Source: Antitrichia curtipendula (Eukaryota > Streptophyta > Bryopsida > Hypnales > Leucodontaceae). From it: a stretch of DNA of 64,000 bases. Shown here in pieces: positions 48,976-59,461 of this stretch; the first letter of the stretch is position 1; every line of letters begins with the position of its first letter. The notes under the pieces are model-generated. The model was not told the origin of the DNA and searched no databases. It saw only the letters and a program-made list of their open reading frames with translations. Position numbers and translations under genes: made by a program. The DNA lies in assembly GCA_951230915.1 (NCBI GenBank), contig OX579636.1, positions 35,585,567 through 35,649,566 of the forward strand, read 5' to 3'.

Positions 48976-49606
48976 CCCTAAAATGTGCCACGCGGACGCC
49001 ACATGGCATCCACATGGCTTAGGTAAAAGAGGGGTAATTTATTAAAAAGTCAAAGGTAAATTTGACTTTATGTGACGTCGCGGAGGGTCTACTAGATGTC
49101 GCGTGACGTCTGTCTGTCGCGATGTCGCCAGGTCGCGTAGAACAACCCTGGGTACTACAAACATCCTGCTTCTAAACTCGAGATCACCCCTTCCAAACAC
49201 TCCATTTCAACACCTCCCCTTTCCACAAGCAAATTGTGATTCCCTCCCAAATACAAACACAAATTGGTTGGACGCTTTTTTATTTTATTTTTTGTATGGT
49301 TGGCTACCACGACCAAACCAAATCTCACAATCAGGGAGGTGACATCATCAAACAAGGTAGATGATGTCACTGGGAATCGAACTAGAGACCACTTCAAACT
49401 CAAATGAGTTCGAAGGACGAAGGAGGCCACCACTTCCGCCTACTCGGATTGACCTTTGATGTTGCAAGTTCATGAGTTCATGATTTTTTTATCTCTTGAT
49501 TTCAGCAGCCGGCGTCGCATTGGATGCTTGTTTCATGAATAATGGGCCTTGAAAAAGGATCCTAAGATCACTGAATCTTATATTTATATACTTCCGGAAA
49601 CCTGAT

Positions 49607-49998
49607 CGGACGGCGAGTTGGACGTCGGGTCTGAACAACGCTTTGGATGGGGGTCGGACGCGGGTCGCAAGCGGCATCGGACGGTTGGTCGGATTGGGCA
49701 TCGGACGGGGGTCGGTCGGGGCATCGGACGGCAGTCCCAGAGCGACCGCCGGCGTCCGATAGTTGGCCGTAATCCGTTTTGAGTTTGGACGGCCAGGTTT
49801 CGGAGGTCGGACGTCCCGGTCCAGATTTCGGACATCTCAGTTTGGCGGTCGGATGGCGTGCTGCCCGTCCGACCCCGAAGCGGTCGATGTCGGTCCGTCC
49901 GACGAACCTCAGGTCTGGGGACGCTTTGCGACGTCTGGGACAGGTTCGGTACCGGACCTGACTTAGTCTGCCGTCCGACTGCTATAAGGTCGGACGGG
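49607..49998. repeat. GTCGGACGG block upstream of the RING gene in D
   Basis: Many GGTCGGACG, GCATCGGACGG and GTCCGACC motifs, ending about 220 bases before the ATG at 50,219. Includes TATAAG at 49,983-49,988. Confidence 0.8.
49983..49988 (+). promoter_or_regulatory. TATA-like box of the RING gene in D
   Basis: GCTATAAGGTCGGACGGG: the TATA-like motif directly touches the last GTCGGACGG repeat, 235 bases upstream of the ATG. Confidence 0.5.
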
Positions 49999-50218
49999 CT
50001 GTTCATTTTTCCTCACTTCTTTTCTCCTCTCAGAGGTATTAGAACCGTGTTGAATGTTCTGCTCTTGCTTCACCGCGCGAGTTGCTCCTACATGGTGGAG
50101 AGTTGGGATCATTCATTTTTCATAACGACATACGCTCTTTTTTCGATTGAAATACACGTGGTTCAAGAGGGTCACTTTCAGTGATTTTTGAAGCGGTTAC
50201 AAATTCAAAGCGACAGTC

Positions 50219-53200
50219 ATGAGCGGTGAAGGTGTTGCGGATATTGGTAGGATGAATCCAGGGGCGGAAAGCAGTAAGAAAACTAAACGGAAGGGGGCAC
50301 CCCACGGGCTCCATTCGGAGATTACGGACGACCCTAACATCAAAGCGGAGCCAGATTGGGAGAAGGAGACTGTGGAATATTGGAACTCCAGGATGTGCAA
50401 GAAGTATGTAAAAATGTACCACATCAACAAGTTGTGGTCGAGGGAGTCCCATGCCGCTCAGACACATGATTTTAGTTGCAAGCCATGGACTTGCAACGAC
50501 CAACATTTTAAGGAACGATCGTTGGAGGTGTGGAAGACACTCTTTGGGGACAAACCAATGAGTAAGGGGTACATAAACTACAGCTTGGCCTCCATGGTGT
50601 ATGCAGAACTCCAATTAGTCCGGAAGGTGGATTGGAGCACGTTTCCAACAACAGCCAAGGAGCTACTGCATCTTAATCGCAATCAAAAAGATATTCCGGA
50701 TTTGTACAATCCACATGCAGGGCCAAGTGAGATACCAAAACCAAGAAGAATATTAAAATACTCCAGTGCCGCAGACAATCATCTCTGGGGGCCCAAGCAA
50801 TGCATTACCGTTGGCTTCTACGCAGACCCCAACGACAATGAGTTGTGCCTCCTTGGGAGATCCGGAGGGAGAGGTGTTTCTTACTCCTCCAATGGCTTTG
50901 ATGTGCACACCGAACGTAGAAATCGTGGTTCTAGTAAGTATGGTTCCAAACGAGCAAAACGTTCTAAGCGAACGTGGGGCCCATTTTTCGCGACGAAAAC
51001 ATGAGTAGGACCCTAGACCGGAACAAGTCGCAAGGGCCTATGCTGCAATTGATAATCTTTTAGAGAGCAATGCTCTAGATCCCTTGACACATGTACCTTT
51101 GAACCCAGACGAGACAGGGTCGCCGAGCCCAATATTGAGCCCTCGAGATCAATGGCATCGGTCAATAAGAAATAAAACACCAGCCCATGACGTGACTCGG
51201 GATTCCACCATTCATGGCGATGACATTGCGAGCAAGTATCCAGGAGTGTCAGCTATTCCTCCCTCGCAATTGGAGATTCTCCGTCACATGCCAAATCTGA
51301 AGGAATTGGAAGCCTTGGTGCAGTGCTCTGCTCGATGGAAGGAACTTCACATAGGGATAAGCCCATCCGTATCAGATGTTGAGGGGGGCAGCTCTGATAC
51401 TTTTCTGAAACCCGACACAAGGTGGGAGGCGTTTGCCAAAACCGTTGTCTCATTGACCACAGCAGCGGGGATGGTGCAAAAAATATCCTCGAAGGTTACG
51501 GAATTTGCAGAGGAATTGGCCAAAGTATCGCCTGAACTGATCATTGGTGCTGTGGCTTTCATGAAGTACATGCAGGCTATATTACCATTCCTCGACGACA
51601 AGTACGAGAAGCTGAAAGACTTGGTTGCTCTAGCAGAAGAAAATCAGACGTTGAGGGCCTTGAACGATTCCAATGACAACTGGAAGGCACAATGTGATGA
51701 ATTGAAAAAGAAGTACGAAAGGCTACAGAGGATCCATGAGCGCTCATTTGAACAGCCGATGAAGGATATTCCAGGATTGGTGCCCATAATACAAGAGGTG
51801 CAAGATACTCAAGAGAGTGATCAACTCTCTCTTCCTTTTGAAAAAGATGCAGCTGTGGAGGGCCACAAGAGCAGCGAAGTAAACCCTAAAACTGCCATTT
51901 GTAATCCTACTCCAACATTGCAAGATGCTTCTATGCAAACGGAAGGAAGTGAGGTCGAAGAATTGAGGCAAAAATTGGATGAGGCAACCAAAGAAAATGC
52001 CCATGCTCGGTCTGAGGTAGTGCGCTTGAAACGAATAGTGTGCTTGGATAGCAACATGCCATCGGGCAGTGCGGACTCTCGATGGTTGGCATGGGTACAG
52101 AAGCTCGAAGACAAACCGGCCGTAGTATCCCGAGCAGTGAAAAGGCTCCTGAAATTAGCAATGAAGTCGGAAGATGAATGCAATGCCGTGGAGAGCTCTT
52201 TTTGGGGGCTGAAGCAGATGTTTGAGGCATATCCGAGGGGGTCCACCAACATTACGTATTGGGGAGACATGGATGCAATGTTTGAGCGCTTGAACCACGC
52301 AAATAACAACCAGCATCCCCACATCAATTGGACCTTGGAAGCAGAGGAAGGATGGGTCCCTTACAACACGTTTTTAGCACACATCAAGAAGAATGAGAAG
52401 GAAGTCGTGCACGCTCGTGATCCTCACGTCGGAATCATGGAGGGCAAGTGTAGCATTTGCCCAAGTCATACTGGTCCGGAAGGAGCCCTAACAATGGGCC
52501 AATGCCGCCACATTTTTCATGTCACATGCATTGTCAAAGCATCTCTCATTCAATCACGGTGTCTTGAGTGTAAAACTCCTTTCTGCCCAAGGTTCTACGA
52601 AATGCTTGGAATCTTGGAAGGTATGCCCCCCGGCCACGAATACAATCGATGGAACCTTCCACTTGACCAAGCGCCATACAAATTTCAAAATTACATGCAT
52701 TGGAGAAAACCTATAACGTGGTATTCACTAGACCAAGGGCATTGCCTAACCAAGGCGTCTTCATGTGAAGAGGATCATTAGTTCATTACGTGTGGATGAC
52801 CAAGGACAGAGAAGTGGAGTTGCGGACTAGAGGTATTGTGGATGACAAGGCTTGTGAAATGTTTTGTCGCAGCATGGGAGGACATTGGAGCATGCAACAC
52901 AAGAAATTCTTCCGATTTCCGGAAAAGGACGAGCGTAAAGATGGAGATGGCAATTGGATAGAACAAGAGCATACTCAAGAGTTCCATGAGCAGTATTCGG
53001 CGTACAATCACATTTTGATAGGCAGGGCCCTTCTTTTGTCCAAGTTGGAACAAGCCGCAGAAGTTCGTGCTTTTGTGAAAATAGATGTGATGTCAACTGC
53101 AGGGCATTATTATGTGGATGTGGCAAGGGAATTTGATAAGAGGGTGGGCGACATCATAAGTGCATGGAGGGTGTTTCTAATGGGAGGAGATCGACCTACA

Positions 53201-53512
53201 TGGTTATACATGCAAGATGATGACGCATCGGTCAACGCCTTGGTCCGTCGAGTGGATAGTGCACTCAAAGCGTTGAAGGCAGGGGAAGTGGACTTGTCAC
53301 CCAAGCGGAAGTAGAAATGGAGGATGGAAGACGACGATGACCACTCTCCGGAAACAAAACGACAATTTGGCATCACTGACTTGGAAGCTAGGTCCTCAGG
53401 GCCCACCGTTGGAACAAGTCTTGTGCATATGCCTCGCCGCAGAAGTGCAAGACTCATGGGTGATGAGGGTCCGTCTCGTGTATCGGGGGAACGTAGCGGT
53501 AATAATATATAG
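50219..53512 (+). pseudogene. RING-H2 coiled-coil protein of element D (cargo gene, decayed)
   Basis: ATG at 50,219 (MSGEGVADIG). The N-domain holds CKKYVKMYHINKLWSR and VDWSTF (to ~50,700), followed by a basic segment. A GTAAGT donor at 50,934 and a TAG acceptor ending 51,063 would join the two reading frames exactly (130-bp intron, phase 1); the alternative is a frameshift plus a TAG at 51,006. The second part (51,064-52,781) has a long coiled coil, then a RING-H2 finger CSIC...C-R-H-IF-H-VT-C...C-LE-C (52,446-52,580). After a frameshift near 52,765 comes a C-terminal domain with GGHWSMQHK. An in-frame TAG at 53,312 is followed by 62 more protein-like codons (METDDDH-like start, PRRRSARL) ending at 53,512. 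Homologous along its length to 20,316-18,053. Probable E3 ubiquitin ligase by zinc ligands; partner unknown. Confidence 0.75.
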
Positions 53513-54739
53513 TGCCGCTGGCCTTTTTTTGGAATAGGGTAGAATTGCGTAGAGTGTTGTTTGGATCTCAGGAGAATGTAGTACCACTTAAGCAGTGTAC
53601 CCATGGTATTTATGAGTTTCTTTTAATATAAGAATATGTACAGAATGCAAATATGTTTTGATTTACTAAAAGTTTATGGTATTTTGTGCTATCCCTTTTG
53701 GGCAATTATGTGATTTGTGTCCTTCTATTACAAGTTACTTTTCTGTCACTGATGGATGAATTCCTAAATGCCAAGACACATGCTTGGTAGATTTTGTAGT
53801 AAACTTGTTAATGTGTAGAATAGGGAAAATTTCAGAATTTTTCACCTTGTAAATTACAAGGTATTAGATTTGTAATTGCGAAAAAAAACTTTTTCGGGTG
53901 CAACAAAAAAAAGGGCCGCTGCACTTGACAAGGTCACATTTAAATGGAAAAATGTCCAAAATGGTGGTTCCTCCTTAAATTAATTCTTGAAACCAATTGG
54001 ATACGTGCTTGAAAATTTTTAGATCATTTGGAATTGTACAACATATATGAAAAAAATAGGAAGACACAAGAAGTAGAGGTTGGTTCAAAACACTAAATTG
54101 AAAAAAATTTAATTATACAATTGAAAAACCTCAATCCCAACGGTTCTACTGTTGCCCTAAATAGTGTACCTATTTTGCTTTAATATTTTCCCAAAACTAT
54201 TAAAAATTGAGTTAAATACAAGACTTCAAAGTTTATTTTACAATAGCAAATCCATAACTGCCCGCAAACTAGAACACTTTGTAATTTCTATCTCAAAAAT
54301 CAAAATGGAATAAGTAAAAGCTTTTTACGTATATATAAATCAAAGGAACCAATTTTAAAAGTATATTTTAGTGTGCTAACATGATTTTTAGTTGTCCATC
54401 TCACGTCCAATCCCAAGAAAAGTTTGTTTCCTAATTTGTCAAACATAATGGGCATGAGAAATACACATATTTTTTTTCAAATTTTTTCAACTCATATGCA
54501 ATTTGACACTAGAGATTGGTGTACATATTAATAATAGTAATAAGCTAAAACATTGAACACGTATACGATTTGATTTTGGAAAACAAACAATTTCCTTGAG
54601 TGTGGAGAACATACAATGCGCCAACTATAACTCCATAAGTCTATGCTCTTTTTTCACAAGCTAGATACGGTAGATAGGGCCTTAGGCATGTAGGGGTCAA
54701 GGCCTTGAGGCTTGAGCCCTTCACTTTGTGAACCCAAAC
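53513..54739. other. AT-rich spacer, no gene seen
   Basis: No credible ORF or repeat array. Lies between the RING gene and the transposase promoter. Confidence 0.65.
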
Positions 54740-54895
54740 AGAAATCGGTCGGTTCGACCGACCGTCCGACCTGTGCACTGCCGACCGACCTGCCAACCGA
54801 ATTCCGAATCCTATCCGACCGATTGTTAGGACAGTCCGACCCCGTCCGACCCCGTCCGACTTTGTGTCCGACAGTCCACCTGACCGTTGGGACCG
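54740..54895. repeat. GTCCGAC repeats upstream of transposase D
   Basis: About 150 bp with at least five GTCCGACC/GTCCGACT copies and several GACCGACC motifs, the inverse orientation of the other D blocks. Confidence 0.8.
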
Positions 54896-54944
54896 AAATA
54901 ATGTTCTTCATTCCCTGTTCGACGGTCACTAGCGACCTCAGAAG

Positions 54945-54951
54945 TATAAAT
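54945..54951 (+). promoter_or_regulatory. TATA-like box (TATAAAT) of transposase D
   Basis: GAAGTATAAATTCC, about 245 bases upstream of the ATG at 55,191 and 50 bases after the GTCCGAC block. Confidence 0.6.
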
Positions 54952-55190
54952 TCCAGACCCTTGCCATTTGCAAGCACTCCTGAGAAACTGCACGCTTTGA
55001 TTTCCAAGGGCTAGGTTCCGACCCATTTTGGGTCCCTTGCTTGGTAATGTATAGTTCAGTGGACAAGGGGGCCTTGGTTACCAAGGCTTTGTGCACACAT
55101 TGTTTGTCTTGTTTTTGACAAAATTTATCAACCCGTTATTGCGTTACTTTTACAATTTCATTCGAATATAAACGATCCGAATTGGTCACT

Positions 55191-58100
55191 ATGAGCAAGG
55201 ATTGGTCTTGTTGGTATGGTACCCCATCAGTTGGTAAAGTGGAATGCAAAGCTTGCAAATTGGTGTTTGCGAGGAAAACAAGCCGTTTGTTTAGCCATCT
55301 AGGATATAAAGGCGCATCAGGTTTGAGAGATAATGGAATAAGCCTTTGTCCGAAGTTGACATCTCAAGTTCAAAATCTATTTCTTCGTTGCAATGGAGAT
55401 ATACCACGAAAATCTATAGGAGACAATGCGGATGGCAATGGCATACTTGTGGTCACCAATGATCTTTCAAGGGGGAGGCAGACGTCTTTTTGTACACAAG
55501 AAGACTCGTGCACAGCACAACAACAATCCTTTCGTGCGGCCTCTGATGGAAATCCAAATACACAAACATCAAGCGAACGTGATACTGCGCAGGGATCAAG
55601 CAGTAGGCCGCAAAGGCAAAGCAAGCTATCGGATGGATTTGAAACGGCCAATAAACGGATTCTAAATGCAATCTGGGCCAAATTCTTTTATGTGGCCAAC
55701 ATCCCATTTGTTGTAGCTCAAAATCCAGCATTCAAAGAAGCAGTGAAGAGAACAGCTGAGTTTGGTAGGCCCTACATCCCGCCATCGTACAATGATATAT
55801 GCAATAAATTGCTTGATGAAGCAAAGGCGGAGGTGCAGACAAATTTACAGAAGAGGACCGAAGACAACATTAGGAAGTTCGGAGCAACGTTGTCCATTGA
55901 TGGATGGAGCTCGACCGGGAATCGGCCATTGATAAATGCCATGCTAGTGTCCTCTGCGGGGGAGCAATTCCTAAGAGCGGTGGATACGACTGGGGCCGAT
56001 AAGAACGCTACGTATTTGGCCGCTCTTCTAGAGAAATTCATAGTCCAAGTGGGCCCTCAAAATGTGGTGCAAGTGACTACAGATAATGTGCCTGTGAACC
56101 CCACAGCATGTGCTCTAGTGATTGCTACATATCCACACATTTTTTTCCAAAGTTGCACGGTACATGCCTTGAATTTGTTGCTAAAAGATTGGAAAAAACA
56201 AGCATGGATAATGGACCAAGTGGACAACGCGGAAACCGTAGTGAAGTTCTTCAAGATGAGGCATAAACCGCTTGCAATATATCGGAAGTACGAGCCCAAG
56301 TATAGCTTGTTGATGCCGGGTGAAACAAGGTTTGCCTCCAATTTCATCACAATTGCACGTTTGTTGAAGGTGAAGGGTCCATTGCAACAGACAGTGACGG
56401 ACCCGCAGTGGAATGAGTATGTGAGGAAGTTTGGTCGGACATCGAAATCTCGCAGTGATTGTCGAGAGGTATTTAAGATACTTATGAGCGAGCATTTCTG
56501 GCGCCGTTGTCAGAATTTTAAGGACTTGGTGGGTCCTATTGTATATGGGCTACGTAATTTGGATGCGAAGACACCCTGCATGGGCAAGGTTTTGCACATT
56601 ATGAGAAATTTAGAAAAATACGTCTCCGGTTTGGTTGGAGAGCCTTTTTGTTTGAACAAGGCTCTTGCCGATCCACTACTGGTGTATTTTAAAGACCGAC
56701 GCAAAATGGTAGAGACCGATCTGCATTTTGCAGGAGCTCTTTTGAACCCCTACCTTCTGGAAGACAAAGAATTAGCCAACGATCAAAATGCGATAGAGGC
56801 ATGCAAGCGTGTTCTCATGAAAATTTGTAAACCAGGAAATTACGCCGCGGTTGTGAAAGAGTTTGTCGCTTTTTGACTTAGAGAACCGCCATTCCACAAC
56901 ATGTTGGAGCCGAGTGAACAGCAATTGTCGGCACATGCTTGGTGGGATTTTGAAGGCGCGTGTGGAAAGCTCATTGCTCCAATTGCCAAGAGGATATTGG
57001 CACAACCGGTCTTCTCTTCTTCGTGTGAACGAAATTGGAGTAGTTATTTTTTTGTTCACAACAAATCTAGGAACAAGTTGAAGCCACAGAGAGCAAATGA
57101 TTTGGTGTATGTGTACACCAATTCAAAAGTCTTAGCCCAATCCAAGGAAAGGGATGAGAAAAAATGGTATCATGAGAACGTGCTTTTCAAAGATAGAAAT
57201 ATGCCTATCTCCAAAAATGAGGATTCGGAAGATGGCGAGCCCGCATTCGATGATGGAGGTGCTATGGACAACGACATGCACAATTCGGATGTTGAAAATC
57301 ATGAGGCTGCATTTTATGACGGAGATGCTGTGAACTATGATGAGCCGAATTTGAACGATGAGCCGTTTCAAAGCCCTAATCAGAACGATGAAGATTTGGG
57401 AGCCAATGATCGAGACGTCTACAATTATACATCAGATGAAGACAATTGTGGATGTGATGAAGAGAACCTTCCGATAGCCAAATATATAGATGAGACCGGG
57501 TTGTTGACTAGCAAAAAAAATTTAGCGGATAAGGAGGCAATCAATGTACGAGATGCGGCAATAAATGGGGCAATGCTTATCAATGGTGGGACTCTTGAAA
57601 TGGGTGAAGAGATTCCAATTCCCGACTCTCCATCCACGGTAGCGGCACGAGCGGAACAGATTGACAAAGACAGTGACAAGGGCGGATTGGGGGTAAAGGT
57701 CCCAATGAATATGGGGAACACAGGGGTTCAATTGAAAGTGGTGTTCTCGAACAAGAAGAGTGGTGAACCAAGGATTGAGAATATCAAACCACGTGAAGTA
57801 GAAGAGAATGAAGACATGCGTTTTATGAAGTCTGGGAGTCCAATCCTAACCCGGAATGGAAAAGGAAAGGAGCCACTTCTGCAAGATCCCCAATTACCAC
57901 CGCGTACTGGTCTTGCACCGAGTGTACGTACACTACTTACAACTGCTAGTACAACTTTGGATGGTTGCGGAGGTTCATCATGTGAGAAACGGCAATTCAT
58001 TAATCGCAGTCTATCCATTTCATCACGTAGTGATGATGACAAGGATGAGACGTTGGCTGTAATGTTTGCTCAAAAATCTAGGCATTCATCACAAGGTCTT

Positions 58101-58490
58101 CTCAAATCAGCAAACCGTATACCGTAGTCCTTGAGCGCAACGGAGGTAGACAAAAAGAAAAGAGCAATAGAGCCTTTTGCTATGTCTCCATCGAAGAAAG
58201 TGAATGTGAGTAGAACCCCCCTAGATGCATTTCAACCTACTCCGATGACAAAAATAAAACCGGTCCGTGGCCTTAGGGAAAGCATTGGAAAGTCCATATT
58301 ACAAGTGAAAAAGGAGGGTAAAGCATTCAGATCATGTAAATCTAGGGAAGTACATGGTTCCGGAGTGAGAATTCTACAATCTTCATCAGACAATATGGAA
58401 GAGGCATCCAGCGATGAAGACACCGTATGGAAAAGAAGAGGTGAGAGTAGCAGGGCTGAAGTGAAGGGAGACAATGATTACAATCCTTAG
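55191..58490 (+). pseudogene. hAT transposase of element D (BED, DUF659, dimerisation), two in-frame stops
   Basis: One frame of 1,100 codons from ATG at 55,191 (MSKDWSCWYG), interrupted only by TGA at 56,874 and TAG at 58,125. BED-type finger at residues 18-40 (VECKAC...LFSHLGY). The DUF659/RNase H-like region follows, with the first Asp in SIDGWSS (~236) and the second in VVQVTTDN (~299), then SCTVHALNLLLKDW. The dimerisation region is at ~575-645 (AWWDFEGA, SSCERNWSSYFFVHN, YTNSKVL). The last ~450 residues are acidic and repetitive (DDGGAMDNDMHN, FYDGDAVNYDEP), then basic. At the TGA, element B has AFRDQRG where D has AF-stop, consistent with CGA to TGA. It is much less decayed than copies A and B. 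Cuts DNA at its own ends and is the presumed mover of D, E and related elements. Confidence 0.88.
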
Positions 58491-59126
58491 GGATTGAAGG
58501 ATGTAAACCTAGGTGTCCAAATACTTATGATACATAGATGGCACTATGTGGCAATCAATTGTTTATTGCCGCTTCATTGTAGTAAACTGATGTTTGGAAT
58601 ACCATGAAGGTTTTTGGGTTTCCAATACAAAGGACGAATTCAATGAAATTTGATTCTGTGCATTTTATTGTAAATGGAGTATGACAATCTAAAATGTAAT
58701 TGTACAATGCAACAATTTTGTCTTCAAAGTCGTCTAAGTTCTGTGAATTTTGAAAATGAAAATAATGCTTACATTGAGTGCCATTTCCACATTTTTCAAT
58801 GACAATTGCAATTGAAGAGGTTTTAAAACCAGATCTTCCTAACCCTAAAACTCATTCGCAGAAGTTAACTAGCTCTCACCACCCAAAAAAACCTCCATTA
58901 TAACCGCCTGTCTATTGACGGCCCCATCCAACCAACGGTCCCGTCCGACAAAAAACGCGTCCGATTGGCCGTCGGAGAGACCGCCCGACGCTCGGCACCC
59001 AACCGACCGACGCCCAACGGCTGCCGACCGCCGGACGTTGTCTGCTGCGTCCGGTGTGTCCACTACGTCCGGACGTTCGGATTTTGGACATGATTTTGCC
59101 CCGGACGTTAAAATGTGACAACCCTG
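58491..59126. repeat. 3' flank of the transposase and right terminus of D
   Basis: 58,491-58,880 is AT-rich with no gene. 58,900-59,100 carries GTCCGAC, GACCGACG and CGGACGTT motifs, followed by AAAATGTGACAACCCTG. Inverted, this end resembles the left end of nested element E. Confidence 0.8.
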
Positions 59127-59134
59127 GAGAGACA
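59127..59134. repeat. Target-site duplication GAGAGACA (right copy, element D)
   Basis: Exact copy of 25,362-25,369. Confidence 0.95.
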
Positions 59135-59461
59135 GGAACTTCATCATCTCCTACTCGCAGGGTTAAGCCACCGTGTGTTAGTATACACACGGAAGGATAC
59201 TCCATAGGGAAATTGGCTATGAAGGTATGGAAAAAAGATCGCGGAAATGAAGAGATGATTCCGGACCATACGGCATTTGGTATGTTTCAAACCATGTTGG
59301 GTGAATTGTGCAAGGTGGAGCCACTACAACGACGCTCGGTGGCATATGTTGTGCAACGTCTAAGTGGTGCTCCAACGTTTGGGACACCACCCGTGGATTG
59401 CTACCGCGAGGCCCGCAAAGAACAAGACCTTCAAGAAGAGCAGGCGCGCAATGAAGATTAG
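59127..59461 (+). pseudogene. Kinase-like gene, copy B, 3' part
   Basis: Continues copy B after element D: GETGTSSSPTRRVK, the helix-F aspartate region (TEGYSIGKL, where copy A has MDGYSVGKL, so the conserved Asp is changed to Glu here), and the C-terminal end RKEQDLQEEQARNED. The stop at 59,459-59,461 matches A at 7,775-7,777. Confidence 0.85.

Larger units (their letters stand above)
42665..49150. mobile_element. Nested noncoding hAT-type element F, 6.5 kb
   Basis: Starts CAGGATTGTC, ends AACAACCCTG, with a perfect 8-bp duplication GGTACTAC (42,657-42,664 and 49,151-49,158). Sub-terminal regions are filled with GGCGACC(T/G)CGGGT repeats on both sides (42,880-44,130 and 48,225-48,975). That is a different motif from D, so another subfamily. 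The interior is a tandem repeat. No transposase, so it needs one from elsewhere. Confidence 0.9.
25370..59126. mobile_element. Giant hAT-type element D, 33.8 kb, multigene
   Basis: Left end TAGGGTTGTCC, right end GTGACAACCCTG, perfect 8-bp duplication GAGAGACA, and an empty site in element A prove a single insertion unit. It carries four genes: kinase-like (28,229-29,665, -), N-domain paralogue (38,700-39,774, -), RING protein (50,219-53,512, +) and hAT transposase (55,191-58,490, +). It also has GGTCGGACGG-rich termini. Nested elements E and F (about 6.5 kb each) arrived later; without them and the probable false duplication in E the body is about 20.8 kb. Ordinary hAT elements are a few kb with one gene, so size and cargo are exceptional. 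Confidence 0.9.
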
